Source: Beverwykella pulmonaria
Taxonomy: Eukaryota; Ascomycota; Dothideomycetes; Pleosporales; Melanommataceae
NCBI GenBank assembly: GCA_001599595.1
Contig: BCHH01000002.1
Coordinates: forward strand, 1,950,053-2,014,052
Length of the DNA: 64,000 nt
Direction of reading: 5' to 3'
The position numbers and the translations under genes are program-made. Below the pieces are notes generated by a model. The model did not search any database. It was not told where the DNA came from and saw only the letters and a list, made by a program, of their open reading frames with translations. Of the stretch, positions 10,924 to 22,328 are shown one piece after another (the first letter of the stretch is position 1; each line of letters starts with the position of its first letter).

Positions 10924-11762
10924 GGCATTTACTACCGCTTCACCGTTCCCTGTAACATGACTTCGCTGTGCCAGAAAAAATGAGGCACAAGTAGTGGGGC
11001 AGAATCTTTGTGTATTGTATAAGCTAAAGGTAATTCTCATGATTATGGTATTGTAAAGTTGTCGAAAGGAAATCCGCTCCAGATTTAAGCAGAGCCACAT
11101 TTACGGTTTAGCGTACTTCTATGTCCATATAGTCAGCATGTCTTCTCACATGTCTGTTCGCTCGAACTTTCGCAAAGGACTTTTGGTATTCTCATGATAC
11201 AATTATCTACTTTAATCAACTCACATGGTCTTAACCTTGCTTCAGGCCTTCCTCCCGGGGCTTCGATAAAACAAGGCTTGCGGAAGGCGGCAGCAGAATC
11301 TAAGCGTGTAGATTTTCGGTGCGGCAAACAAACAGTCACTATCACACGTACATATCCTACATATCCTACTCTAGTTAGCTCTTTAATCAGGGTGTATATA
11401 GTCCTCGAGCGACCTCTCAGCTCCACACGGCTTTCACACTCTTTCGATGCACTACGATTCTTCAGATAATTGAATCACTCTGTCATACATCATGGCAAAC
11501 TCCTGGATTTCGAAAAAGAAATTTCTATCTGTTTAGAGAGGTAGTGCCCTTTCCTCCTAAATCGTACAATGTTGACTTAGATGCTTCCGTATATTGCAAG
11601 TTTTGCCCTCGAAAATAGAAGCCCCTAAGTTAACAATTTTATGTGAGTACAGTTCCAACACCGGCTATAGCTATCTATCCTCCTTAACTTTTCTACTCCT
11701 CGGCTTTAGAATATAGACTTTTGCAAGAGTTTGACTAAAGCGGATCGGGCTTTTCCTGTCCG
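10924..11762. other. Intergenic, no gene recognised
   Basis: Upstream of mL50 towards the WD40 relic. It is moderately AT-rich with short chance frames. It may include further decayed parts of the relic, but none are readable. Confidence 0.4.
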
Positions 11763-11961
11763 TTATAATATTAACTGGCCATCCGGCGAGAAGATTACGA
11801 ATCTGACCCAGCTAGAATGGCCCTCAAGCGTGCTGCGGCAAGAACCTGTCACTGCGTCCCACGGTCATACAGTACTGTCTTGAGATGCCGACGCTACTAG
11901 CTGGCCATCTGGCGAGAAGGCTATAACGTTGGCCCAGGGACGTGAGCGAAGATTTGGGTAC
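11763..11961 (-). pseudogene. Relic of a WD40 repeat region, probably from an NWD-type NLR
   Basis: In one minus-strand frame I read WANVIAFSPDGQLVASASQ, then DSTV, a TGA, then PWDAVTGSCRSTLEGHSSWV, then a second FSPDGQL followed by TAA. This is the repeating signature of the highly similar WD40 units found in fungal NACHT/NB-ARC-WD40 proteins. The internal TGA stands where these repeats usually have Arg (DSTVRLWD), as expected from CGA to TGA. Only about one and a half units remain and no ATPase domain is nearby, so this is a fragment, not a gene. Confidence 0.8.
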
Positions 11962-12337
11962 GCGCCCATTTTTCGTCTTCCCAGCGCATTGCTCTGGGTT
12001 GCTTGTCTAAAAGGTCTTCGAGTAACTACGCTGCTATTGGGACGGTTGAGGTTGACCATTGCCCAAGGAGAAACACCACACTAGGCCTATGGCAGTAGAT
12101 ACAAGACGTGCTGGTTAAATTCGGTATAGCAAATTTTGGTGTAGCAAAGCGCGATCCGTTCCATACGCCTCAAGTGAACTCTAGGGATATTTTTCTTACG
12201 CCTTGACTAGGAATAATTCCTGCGCCTTGCCTAATACTCCAGATCTAGCCACAAGGCAAGAGGATTAATATTGTCCTATGATGATCTCCCATACCTACCA
12301 CGACGCAGCATCGGCAGAATGGGCAGTATTGTGACCC
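11962..12337. other. Intergenic downstream of ARP6
   Basis: Between the WD40 relic and the 3' end of ARP6. It could hold unreadable remnants of the relic. Nothing else seen. Confidence 0.4.
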
Positions 12338-13788
12338 TCATCTATCGCCCCCGGAGAACTTCTTCGCCAACCACGTAGACCCCCTCTCATCGTACTCGGC
12401 CTTGCCCACTAGTACTTCCTTCAGCAACTCTGGCTGGCTCGCGAACCGCGCAGCCCCAAGCCAAGTGTGCTTGATTGGGTCTTCCGCCTTTGAGATATTG
12501 AGCAAGTACTCTGTCGGTACAAGAGGGCGAAGCTCATCCTCTAATCTCTCAATGAGGCCCGCAATCAGCGCATTCCCTCCTACAACAACAATATTCGCTA
12601 GCATGGCCGCTTTCAGCGCTTCCGGAAGGATACTCAGGGATTCCATGATAGCCTCTGGCAGCCCCGCTTCCTGGATCCCGATATCAGTGGGTCTGAACAA
12701 GAGCTCCGGCACCGTGAAACGTTCGTTCCCAAGCGGAAGCACATCTTCTCGGGGTCCTTGGAGGGGTTGAAGACCGCGACGCATTCGTGACTGTACAGGA
12801 TCGTGCGGACGCGCATACCCGTGGATTGCGCCTTCATAGTCGGGTAGCACGTAATCGAGCACAATACTTGGATCCAGCGTACGCTTATCACCCAGCCTTC
12901 CCTTCCACGTCCGTTCTAGATCCTGGGAGAACTGCTTGGTAGACGGCGAGACGAAAGACACAGCTTCTTTGATCTCGTTGAGAAGGTACGTCTCTTCCAT
13001 CATGTTGTAGTGTCGCAGCGAGGCGAGTTCTTTGAGGTAATTCGTGAGTAGCTTGCCACCAACAGTGAGACGTCGGACGGCTGGCTGGATAAGCTGGCCC
13101 AAGTAAAGTGGCAGGATGGTAGTGTCAGAGTAGGATGTGTCGATTATGAGCAGACATTCTTGCGGTAGGGAAGACGGTGGGGGTGGGATAGACGGATGGT
13201 AAGCATTCAGAACTGGGCCTGCACATAGTCAATACAGTGGTTCCTGGTCGGAGAGGATGGTAGGAAAATATACCGACACAACGGTAGTATGCCGAGAACT
13301 CAAACTGCTCAAACACAATCTCGTCGCAGTTCTTCTGCAACTCCTTTGGGCAGTTTGGTTTCTCCATCAGAAGCAAGTTCGTATCCTTGGGATCGCACTA
13401 AGACTCCTGTCAGATTTCCTACTCTTCCGTGCCGTGAGAAAGACATATGTCTCGTACCCACCCTTAGCCCCTCCCCCGCTGTCGAGCTCAAGAACTCATG
13501 CTCCCAGATCGCCTTCTCCGCTTCCCAATTCACAATAAAGCCCTTCTCTACCGGACGCCGGAAAGCCAATTCTCCAAAGTCTTTGCATTGATCGAGCTCC
13601 GAGGATATGTACGTGCGCTTGTCGCGATGGCTGCGCGCGATGCAGTTTGGGAGGACGTGACAGTCGTCGTAGCTGGGGTCGGAGGACGGCGCAACCAGAC
13701 CGGCTTTGAGGGTGTAAGCGCCGTTGTCAAGGACAAGCGTTTTATTGGGTACGGCGGCGGAGGCCTTCTTTGAGCCTTTTGGAGGCAT
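12338..13788 (-). CDS. ARP6: Actin-related protein 6 (SWR1 complex subunit)
   Basis: Three exons, 13462-13788, 13274-13397 and 12338-13218, encode 443 residues in frame. Features of the family are clear: the actin-fold phosphate loop region LVLDNGAYTLKAGL at about residues 18-31, NCIARS, DKRTYI, the exon 2 block CDPKDTN followed by NCDEIVFEQFEFSAYYRC, then GPVLNAYHPS, and the late VVVGGNALIAGL glycine loop. Length matches Arp6. Family knowledge: Arp6 with Swc6 is part of the SWR1 remodeller that places H2A.Z in nucleosomes, in the nucleus. The first donor is GTGGGT and the others GTATAT. The gene is head to head with the cyclin-D1-binding-like gene, 248 bases between start codons. Confidence 0.93.
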
Positions 13789-14036
13789 GATTGTGTAGTT
13801 GATAATGTTTGTATTGATGGAAGGGTGAAGGAAATGTTGCCTGCTCCGCATCGTTCTGAAAAAGGTTGGTATTAATACGGAGCACACCCCCGCCGAAACT
13901 CCGTCCATTTCCCCGCCAAAATTTTATCCCACTTCTCTCCATAAGATATTCACAACCTCACGCACGGCACCCTCCCGTCGCCATCTACAGAGACTTCTGC
14001 CTGCATAAAGACTTGTGCGCTCAACATCCCACAGTC
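13789..14036. promoter_or_regulatory. Shared divergent promoter of ARP6 and the GCIP-like gene
   Basis: Only 248 bases separate the two start codons. The stretch must hold both 5' UTRs and both core promoters. No clear TATA box was found, in keeping with a constitutive bidirectional promoter; this is inference. Confidence 0.55.
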
Positions 14037-15197
14037 ATGGCCACGAAATCAAAATCCGCCGACGCGTCCATGCACAACCTAATCAGCCTAACAAGAACTA
14101 CCCAAACCCTCCTCGCGCACTTCCAATCCTCTCTCTCGCCCTCTCAAACTCCGTCAATACCCGCCGCCACCTCTCACACTGTCCCTAGCTCTGCCGACTC
14201 ACCCAACCCTCTCGAAATCGTAAAAGTCACAACCACACTCCTGCGCTCCCACACCACAACGCTCTCCCTCCTCCTCCTCACACCACCCCTTACGCCCTCG
14301 GCCCTCGTCAAGAAAATTGGGGATGTGAGTTCCGGCGTGCTCAGCAATTTGGTGGCTGCTGCTGCTAGCAGTGCTCCAGTAGCAGGCCAGAAAGATGAGT
14401 TGGGGGACTTGATGCGTGCGGAGCTCAGGACGCAGGTGCGGAGGCTGATTGGGACGTGGGGGGAGGTGCTTGCACTTGTTTTGCGGTTGGCAGAGAAGAG
14501 GGAGAGTGCGATCGGGAAAGACGATGGGCCTACTGAGAGCGAGAGGCAGGATGTGCTCGCTGCGACGGGAGTAGTGTGGGAGGCGTGCGATTCGCTGCTC
14601 AAAGTGTGCCAGGATGGAGTTGTGGGGCTAGTGGTGAAGAAGGCAGAGCAGTGGAGGAGCGTGCTTTTGGATGCGGTGGAAGAATTGAAGGAATGGGGAG
14701 AGGACGTTGAAGATGAGGACGACGAGGACAAGGCGGCGGGGAGTGATGAAGAAGATGGAGGATTTAGGGATGAAGATGATATTTTTGGCGCTGCAAATAA
14801 GCTGGGGAAGGGAGATAAGGAGCTGAAGCGGCTGCTGGATACCAGTGTGAAGAGGCTGAAGATGGTGAGCATGCTGTATCAGGCACTGATCAAGAGGAGG
14901 CTGAAGACGTTCCCGAAATCATCGTCTCCATCCCCGGCACCCTCGAACGGAGAGAGCTTGGCACCCATTCCAACGCTCGACAAACTGATGGCGCTTCTAA
15001 AGACGATCCCGGAGACGGTAGACGATCTGGCAAGCGCATTCTACGACTTGAACGAGGAGGAAGCGAAGGAGACGCTGGACAAGTGCTGTGGAGAGGCAAA
15101 GATTGCTGTCGATTTGGTCAAGCAGAGCTGGGCTGGCACAGACGATGAGTTCACGGCGTGGTCTGGGAAATGGGTCGTGGCGTTGGAAGCTTCGTAG
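14037..15197 (+). CDS. Cyclin-D1-binding protein 1-like (GCIP family) protein
   Basis: Intronless, 386 residues, starting at MATKSKSADASMHN. The layout is helical at both ends with an acidic linker at about residues 222-250 (EDEDDEDKAAGSDEEDGGF). The pattern, including VWEACDSLLKV, the region around LDTSVKRLKMVSMLYQALI and the C-terminal KIAVDLVKQSW, resembles the fungal GCIP/CCNDBP1 family of all-helical proteins. Family knowledge: the animal member binds D-type cyclins and helix-loop-helix factors; the fungal role is not defined. The frame is open upstream to 13866, but that part overlaps the promoter and lacks family features. Assignment is by pattern and is moderately sure; the gene itself is near certain. 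Confidence 0.75.
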   Translation: MATKSKSADASMHNLISLTRTTQTLLAHFQSSLSPSQTPSIPAATSHTVPSSADSPNPLEIVKVTTTLLRSHTTTLSLLLLTPPLTPSALVKKIGDVSSGVLSNLVAAAASSAPVAGQKDELGDLMRAELRTQVRRLIGTWGEVLALVLRLAEKRESAIGKDDGPTESERQDVLAATGVVWEACDSLLKVCQDGVVGLVVKKAEQWRSVLLDAVEELKEWGEDVEDEDDEDKAAGSDEEDGGFRDEDDIFGAANKLGKGDKELKRLLDTSVKRLKMVSMLYQALIKRRLKTFPKSSSPSPAPSNGESLAPIPTLDKLMALLKTIPETVDDLASAFYDLNEEEAKETLDKCCGEAKIAVDLVKQSWAGTDDEFTAWSGKWVVALEAS

Positions 15198-15425
15198 CCA
15201 TCCTCGGTGCAAAAGCATACATAACTCAAAAATCACACCCAAGCCCAAAATCCAAAATAAGACTACAATGATCAAATCAAAAACCCTGTATTGGGCCTAA
15301 AACATACTTCAGAAGAGAACTGCACCCACCACCTTTACTCCAATCTGTCTGTACCAACCCGTCTCCATCGACCATCACTCCATACCCCCATCAGTCGCAT
15401 CCACAAAGTTATTCAAGAGGTTATC

Positions 15426-16181
15426 CTACAACCACATGGCAGCCACACCAATGGCTAACGCGCCCATATTCGCCACGTTCGCGACCGCACCACCCGTGCT
15501 CTGCGCTACACCCGTCGCACCCGTCGCACTCGAGGCCCCAGAAGCCTTAGAAGCAGTGACGTGGGCTGAGCTGGCGGCTGCCGCGCCAGACGTAGTAGGG
15601 ACTGCCGTAGCAAGGTCGGTTAGGGTTACGCCAGCCTTCGCGCAGATTGCTGAAACGGCCGGGGCGAGCTCTGCAGAAATGTTAGATTTCGTACATAGTG
15701 GAAGGAGGAGAGGGTTAGCAAGGAGGGAAAGAGAGGAAAGAAGGAAAGAGCAAGAACGTACCAGCGATATCACTCGCAGTGCACTTGGATGGCACACACG
15801 CCGTGATCTCTTCTGTGATCTTATCCTTTCCAGTTGTGCACTGGCATTTTACGTCCGTTAATGTGCACCCGGCTGCTGGGACGGCGATCGCGAAGCAGGT
15901 GAGCTAGATCGGCATGTCAGCATATGTTCCTAGAACCATCGCATGAGCTTGAGGTGGAGTAGAAGAGTGAAGACATGGGATCCCTTCAAAGACTTGGAAA
16001 GGATATCGTAGCCATCCGCCCCCTCGCATTGGTTTGCGATGGAGTCCATAGTAGCTCCAGGGTTGTGTGGAGGGGAGCCGGAGGGACTTCTTACAGCGCA
16101 AGTAGGGATGCCAGTCAAATCCTGAGCATTGACGAACACGAGGGAGGCAGCAAAGACAACGGCAGAGATTGAGAAACGCAT
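15426..16181 (-). CDS. CFEM-domain GPI-anchored surface protein
   Basis: Exons 16095-16181, 15762-15903 and 15426-15670 encode 157 residues. A signal peptide covers residues 1-19 (MRFSISAVVFAASLVFVNA). The CFEM domain follows with its eight cysteines: IPTC, LTCF, AAGC, the KCQC pair, TACV, SKC and AICAKAG. A Ser/Thr/Ala-rich stalk and a C-terminal hydrophobic tail (MGALAIGVAAMWL) indicate a GPI anchor. Family knowledge: CFEM proteins bind haem or act in surface sensing and adhesion in Ascomycetes. The usual Asp that binds haem is present in LTDVKC. The first intron is long for this window (191 bases); the splice is supported because it joins the first and second cysteines at the usual spacing. 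Confidence 0.9.
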
Positions 16182-18560
16182 TTTGCCTAGGTCTGATGTT
16201 GTAAGAATACGAGATGTCGTTGGGGGTATAGATTAAGTTGTCGAAGTTGAGAAGGTATTAGACAGTAGGAATCAACGCGTGAAGACGAATTGGATATAAG
16301 TAAAAAAAAGAGTATTTTGAGAATGTCGAGTATGGAAAAAAAGAAGCAAGCAGACACGCAAACACCCTTTGTAGCAGGAACAGTGGACCCAAGCACTTCA
16401 AGCGCGCCATTGTGTTCAACCCCTAACGGCTTTGGAGTCTCCGCTTGTCCAGTTGGGGTGTTAGAGGACGGGCGCAGCGCGCCGAGACCATTCGCGAGCT
16501 GTGGTTCCTCCGGGGTCTCTGATTTGGCACAAGGTTAAAGGAGAGGAGGGCTGAAGAGGACTGAGGTTCGGTTGGGGTTGGGCAGGTTGTGACACTCGAG
16601 ACGGGAAAAGCAATATATCCATCGTTGCAAAAATGGACCCGCATACATTGATTGGTACGCAGCATAGTATCTCATCACTTCCCCTTCAACAGCAACGCAG
16701 CATCTTCAAGGGACAGGAAAAGTAAACATTAACCAATTGCTTGCTCCTTGTCTCCCTCCTTAGCTCTGCACTTTCGAGACCCTGAATCGCGCAACGCTAG
16801 GCAAAGCTTCCCCGTCCCTGGTGGCACAACAAGATCTCGCCTTCGAACTTTCTGGACCCGATATGGTTATTCTTATTGCCGCGAGAGTTTCCTCATAAAG
16901 ATGATCTGATTTGCATTGCTAATTCCGAGTCGCTGTATCTCCATGGCACTAATCAGAACTGCAGGGTACTGAAGCTGGTTGGCGAGGATAATGGCTAGTT
17001 TTCAGGTGCGATTTTTGCAGGGGGGAAGTGGAGGTGCTGCAAAATTGAGGTCGTGATAAGACCGTTGATTGATCCATTAAACGGGTTTGGGAACGAGAAG
17101 TGGCGTCGTGCTAACTTCTGATCGATAATGAGATGTCTCAGGCACAGCTACAATGTACTCAAGATCAGCACTTTCCATTCAGACATTTGAGCTTGGCTTT
17201 GCGTTTCTATGATAGACGTGAAGTCATCACCCCACCTTTATCTAGTCGAACCCTGCATCTCTCAATTCCATCACGATCCCATTCCGAATCCGATGAGAAT
17301 CAACGCAGGAACGTGCAGGGATGTGCGGTTCCTGAGACGCAAGTCGGTCCAGCTACTGCAAGGGCTGCGATCAGAGAAAGCCTTTGCGTAATAGAGTTTA
17401 CAGGGGTTGTGATTCGTCGTCGCACTGGTTCAACTTCCTCTGGTTTGCGCGAGTTGGTTTGTCAAAGTCAACGATTCTGCGGCAGACTGTAGACAAGGAT
17501 TTTGTGCTGGATGTTAAGAATGAAGTGAGTTATAAATTTTGACCTAATAGGTGCTGTGTAGTGGAAAGCCAAAATGCTTTGCACTATACTCACCTTCTTG
17601 CGACTATCTCCTGTCCAACTTTCGTTCACGAACCACGCGACTTGTGTGCTTTGTTCTTGACCGTTAGGTTGTTTGAACCGCGCTCAGATGCACACTTCAA
17701 ACTCGACATGAACTCTTGGGTATGCACGAGTCTACCCTCAGGCAAAACCTAGGCTTCACGAGTCGAGATTTGTTTACTTTTGGCTCTGGTGCGCCGGCGC
17801 TTGCGTTTCACGAAGCAAAAGCAAAAGCTCACCACAATTTGATATCACATGAACGGGAAGTAGCATTGCACTGATCTGATGGAGCCGTATCAACACGGTA
17901 GATGCGAGGAATTCGATATGTGTATATCTTAAAAGTTACATTTTAACACTGTCCGCGCAACTATCATAAGCGCAGTAGTATCCAAATAGCCTCCTACCAA
18001 ATATCCCCGCGCGCGCTATATATCCTCCATTGAATTCGAGCTCAGCGCTCCCGAAATTAGAAAACAAGGAAATTGTACCAAGTTCCATCCAACCAGGCCA
18101 GTCCCGCAAAACACCAATTCCCATATAATCCAGCTATATGCCAGCAGTGTTGTGTATGCGTAATTTGTGCCCGTCCAGTGGAGGTTTTCGCTTGCGCGCA
18201 GTCTAGCATCCAATCCGATTGCCGAGGTAAAAAATCCAATTCGCCCCACCAACCAACCAACCCTAGCCTCTCATTTCCGCGAGGAGATTTGCATGTAGAG
18301 AGAATGAAAGAAAGAAAAAAGAAAGAAGAAGAATGAGTAGACCGAGGTATATTGCTGGAAAAAGAAAGTGAAAAAGGCCGTTGTGGTGATGAAATCCCCA
18401 AAGAATCCAAATTACAGAAGCAAAGAAGTGTGGTAGAAAGTGAGAACCAGAAGATCGGAAAATATGACAAAAGGGTTGCTTTTATAAGGCCAGATGCTGA
18501 ACAACCGCAGACATAACTCCGAACCAAATACATCAAACTGCTATGTAGTGGTTCTCTTGT
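16182..18560. other. Intergenic, 2.4 kb, no gene recognised
   Basis: Holds the upstream region of the CFEM gene and the 3' region of the 1255-residue gene. Short open frames (for example 17133-17492 on the plus strand) have no domain, no signal peptide and no splice partners. A purine-rich tract lies around 18300-18380. Confidence 0.45.
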
Positions 18561-21500
18561 TCAGAACATCGACCCGTCCATAGGGACCTGCATAGGTGTG
18601 TCCCTGATCGGGCGAGGCGGTGAGGGATTACGTGCTCCAAAGGGACTTGAAGGCATAGCTGGACTGGGGCCAGCTTGGGCCTGAGACTGACCATGCAGAC
18701 TCTTTCCCTCGCTGGAGGTCTTCCTCAATCTTTGACGGGGCAAAGTGGTCTGGCTTGAAAGAGCATCAGAAGAGTTAGTCTTCGCCGGATCGGCAGCAAA
18801 AGGAAGTTGTGGTGAGTGGAGAGCTGAGTCATGGGTCTCGGAACGGCCAAACCCAAACCGACGCCTCATCGGGTTGATCGGGGGAACTGGAGGCGCCGCC
18901 TCTATTCCGTTTCGCAGGGATGCGCCGGGTGGCAGGTTGATTGTGTCAATAACTGAGGTTGTGGACATGAACATGGGTTCCGAGATGTCAGCCTTCGCGA
19001 TTGACTTTTTTCGTAGCGTGCCAATCTTAGCTATAGGCTGTGGAGCTGCATTGGGGTTGAAAGCATGTCCAACAGGTGTGGACGGACCCGAGACGGGAGG
19101 AGTGTTATTGGCCGAGAACGGAGGGATCGGAGACATCTGAGAGCGGAACGCAGGCAGTCCTGGGCTCGGACCGCCAGGAGATGGTCGAGGTGAAGCTGGA
19201 AGACCATTGGCACCAAGGTTTGGGTGCGGACTGATAGGTCCAGGAGAAAGACGTGGTGGTCCGTTGGGTCCGTTGGGTCCGTTGCCAGTGTGAATTGGTT
19301 GCAGATGTTTGGACTCGAAATAGCTTGCGGCGGCCGTTTTGCTGTTGCTACGAGACCTCATTCGACCTTGGCTATCTAGTGATGGTCTATCAGCTGGCAC
19401 AGGTTGGGTGGCATTAGCGACATAACCAGGAAGCGAAGGAGAGGTGTTTGGTGGAAACGCGGCGGTCCTCGATGAAGTACCCTCGGCCATAGCCTGGTCA
19501 AGATCGTCACGGTACTGCCCAGGCCGACTGCGCGAGCGTCCAGAGGACACTTCGGAGCTTGATCGGTCTCTGGTCGATGAACTTCTGCTAGAAGCTGGAG
19601 GGGTCCTGCCCTTGGCTCTGGGCACACGGTTCTCTAGTTCCCGTTGAGCATCCTGCTCACTCTGCTGCAGCACGCGAGAAGGCTTCTGTCGCATTTGATA
19701 GTCATTTGCATGAAACCGTTCGTTTAGTCCGGAAAGCGAAGTATTGCTAGCGTTCGCTGAGTTTGCCCCAATTCCAAGCATCCTCATCGCCTTTGTTTGC
19801 GCATCCTGCTGCCTCTGGGCTTCCACTGTAGCAAACGACTCGTGACTCGACTTCGCTCGAAGCATGCTGAGTGCCGTCTTGAGGCCGCCTCTGGATGGTG
19901 CAGCCGCAGGACTCCCAGATCGACTGCGACCGTTGGTGGCGTTGTTACTTCGAAGGCTTTCTTGGATGGCGCGCTGGCGTTGAGCAAGATCGCGCTGGAA
20001 GGCTTCACGCTCATCTTGTGTCTGATTGCTGCCGTCGCGCTGGTGTGTCTTTTTCAGGTCCTTTTCCCACTGAGGTGTGTCGTCGGATGACGATGTGGTT
20101 GTATTGGATGTCTGTGGTTTTGGCTTCTGTGCGTCAACAGGGCTAGTGGAGCTGACGCTGTCACGCTCACCATAGTACGGATTGTCGAGATCGTCCAGAT
20201 CCCAAGGATTTGAGTGGCTGTAGCTTGAATGCGCAGGAGTGTCAGATTCAGAAGCAGGTTGTTGGCGTCGCTGGAATCCCACATTCTGAGTTTGTAGGGA
20301 GAGCGGAGTAGCTGTTGTTGTTGGAGGTGGGCTCATCATGATTTGATTAGAGTCACCATAGTCGGACGAAACACTGCTAGCGTTGCGGAGATGCTGTCGA
20401 ATGAGCCCACTAAGACCGCCATTGCTCGGACCGAGCGTTGGAGAGTCTACGTCTGGGTTGGCAGTACCGTTAGGAGCCTCATCCTGTGGCTTCGCACCAG
20501 GAGATAGACGAGGCTCGCTGTACTGCTCCGGCGTAGGTCGAGAGGCACTTCGTTCTCGTAGGGGGGGCGGCCCAGACGTATCTAACCGTGAATTACTCCG
20601 AGAGCGTAGAGCTGGATGATCGAACAGAGGCGGTGCTGGTCCAGTGGCAGTCGGGAGTTTATCGATCCGATGTCGCGACTCAGAGGGCTTGACAAAAGCA
20701 TTCTTCTTCGGTGCCTCTTCCTCATCTTCACTAGACCCGGGCGAAGCGAAAAATGTTTTTCCTTTCTGCGACTCAGGGGATTGCTCCGGCTGTTGGTGTG
20801 GCAGGCTAGGAGTTGCAGTAGTGGGACTCTTCATTTGATTGGCCGCGGTTTGGAAAACCGAGAAAGCGGAGGGCGCTTGCTTCTTCTCTGTTGGGGCCTC
20901 AGCGTGCAGTTGCTCGGGAACCCCAACTTCTGTTCGTTTCCGTTTCTCTATTTCGGCGCGTTCCCGCAGCGAAGGTTTCCGAGGGTTCTCGAGTTTCGGG
21001 ATAGACATATCGCGCTCTTGCTGCATTCGCTTCAAACGCTCAGCGTATTGTTGTTCACTGAATGCCTGCGTTGGCTTGTTGAATGCGCCCATGGCAGTAG
21101 CCTTACCCCGGTCGTTGGGTTGGAGCGCTGAGTTGAGTGTCTGAGCATCTTCGCTGTCACTGGCCAAGGGACTGGTTTGTGGTGGAGACTGTGGCCGGGA
21201 GATGATGGGACTCGATCCATTAGACTGGGGATCCATACCACTGAATATGCCAGGGCTAGGACCCATCGATGTTGGGCTATCCATGCGATATGGCGAATTT
21301 CGATTGAATCGATCGTTTAGGTTTGTTGCAGACCTCGTTTGAGAAAACGTCAAAGGCGGGGTTGATCGACCTGTAGGTGCGCGAGATCTCTGAATAGTGT
21401 TGAGTCGGTGCAACGCAGACGACTGCTGCTCGTATATGTGCTGATCCAATCCTTGGTCATAAAGTCGTCGAGTCTTGGTGGTGGAGCGGTTCAGCTCCGT

Positions 21501-22328
21501 AGGGGACGTAGGAGCGGCAGAGTTGGGGAGAATAGGCGACGACACAGCAACTGAGTTGGCCCCTTGGGATGCAATTGACGTTGCAGCTGTGGAGGTGCGT
21601 GTGTTTCCTGTACCGGAGTTGGTTGATGACGTTGTCTCACGACGTTGGCTATAGTCTTCTACGGATGGCGAGTAGGACGTGTCCTTAGCTGGACTCGATG
21701 GATCCGAGTGCAGCATGTCGTCTTCCCTGGCCTGATCTTCAAGATCTTTCTTATCCTTCTCTTGCTGTCGCAGCTTCTGAAAAGCGGACATGTGAATATC
21801 ATCCTCGTACAAGGCACGTCCCAGACTTCTCGACGATCCTGTGTTGGAGATCTTGTATACCTTCTGCCGTCCACCAAACAGAACATTTCCCTCGCCGGGC
21901 CTCGCTCGAGTCATCATACTTCCCCCCTCATCGGTCGCGTGACTATCGAATGAATTCTGCCTCTCACTTGCAAACGGAGGTCGGATGGAACCATTGATTG
22001 ACTGAACTTCGGCTATATCAGAGAGCCCGCCTGCTAAAAAGCCGAATTCGTGGAGACGCGACTGTCGCTTCGGCTGAAGAACGCTGTCGTCGCTTGCCTT
22101 TCCAATCTTGGAGCTCGGGTCGTCTTGCTCTCGGAGCATGCTGAAGCGAGTGGACAAGCTGGGCATAATCAAGCTGGTTCGGAAGTCATCGGTGGTAGGC
22201 AATGCGGTCGCGAGATTGAGCTCGGGCTTAGGCTCCGGCTGGTCCTTCTTGCCTTTCTTTCCCTTCCTGTTCGCGGTGCCATGTTCGTCGGCGGTCTTGT
22301 CCTTCCTTCTCGTGAGAAAGCGATTCAT
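18561..22328 (-). CDS. Large conserved-looking disordered fungal protein, 1255 residues
   Basis: One open frame of 1256 codons. I place the start at 22328 (MNRFLTRRKDKTADEHG), where a basic N-terminus begins; the frame is open for 97 more codons upstream but those look untranslated. Nearly the whole chain is low complexity, rich in Ser, Pro, Gln, Asn and Arg, with many SP and RSxS sites. Ordered-looking islands are a region around FLAGGLSDIAEVQSINGS, a short coiled stretch (AFQKLRQQEKDKKDLEDQA), another KRMQQERDMSIPKLENPRKP, and near the C-terminus STTSVIDTINLPPGASL. No enzyme motif, signal peptide or membrane segment is visible. A scaffold or signalling substrate is plausible but unproven. 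I do not recognise a named family. Confidence 0.75.
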   Translation of the reverse strand: MNRFLTRRKDKTADEHGTANRKGKKGKKDQPEPKPELNLATALPTTDDFRTSLIMPSLSTRFSMLREQDDPSSKIGKASDDSVLQPKRQSRLHEFGFLAGGLSDIAEVQSINGSIRPPFASERQNSFDSHATDEGGSMMTRARPGEGNVLFGGRQKVYKISNTGSSRSLGRALYEDDIHMSAFQKLRQQEKDKKDLEDQAREDDMLHSDPSSPAKDTSYSPSVEDYSQRRETTSSTNSGTGNTRTSTAATSIASQGANSVAVSSPILPNSAAPTSPTELNRSTTKTRRLYDQGLDQHIYEQQSSALHRLNTIQRSRAPTGRSTPPLTFSQTRSATNLNDRFNRNSPYRMDSPTSMGPSPGIFSGMDPQSNGSSPIISRPQSPPQTSPLASDSEDAQTLNSALQPNDRGKATAMGAFNKPTQAFSEQQYAERLKRMQQERDMSIPKLENPRKPSLRERAEIEKRKRTEVGVPEQLHAEAPTEKKQAPSAFSVFQTAANQMKSPTTATPSLPHQQPEQSPESQKGKTFFASPGSSEDEEEAPKKNAFVKPSESRHRIDKLPTATGPAPPLFDHPALRSRSNSRLDTSGPPPLRERSASRPTPEQYSEPRLSPGAKPQDEAPNGTANPDVDSPTLGPSNGGLSGLIRQHLRNASSVSSDYGDSNQIMMSPPPTTTATPLSLQTQNVGFQRRQQPASESDTPAHSSYSHSNPWDLDDLDNPYYGERDSVSSTSPVDAQKPKPQTSNTTTSSSDDTPQWEKDLKKTHQRDGSNQTQDEREAFQRDLAQRQRAIQESLRSNNATNGRSRSGSPAAAPSRGGLKTALSMLRAKSSHESFATVEAQRQQDAQTKAMRMLGIGANSANASNTSLSGLNERFHANDYQMRQKPSRVLQQSEQDAQRELENRVPRAKGRTPPASSRSSSTRDRSSSEVSSGRSRSRPGQYRDDLDQAMAEGTSSRTAAFPPNTSPSLPGYVANATQPVPADRPSLDSQGRMRSRSNSKTAAASYFESKHLQPIHTGNGPNGPNGPPRLSPGPISPHPNLGANGLPASPRPSPGGPSPGLPAFRSQMSPIPPFSANNTPPVSGPSTPVGHAFNPNAAPQPIAKIGTLRKKSIAKADISEPMFMSTTSVIDTINLPPGASLRNGIEAAPPVPPINPMRRRFGFGRSETHDSALHSPQLPFAADPAKTNSSDALSSQTTLPRQRLRKTSSEGKSLHGQSQAQAGPSPAMPSSPFGARNPSPPRPIRDTPMQVPMDGSMF

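Noticed and set aside
11133..11426. Minus-strand frame of 97 codons near the mL50 promoter
   Set aside because: No domain, and no splice sites linking it to a neighbour.
14174..14872. Minus-strand frame of 232 codons rich in Ser
   Set aside because: Antisense to the GCIP-like gene; its composition mirrors the acidic and helical coding strand.
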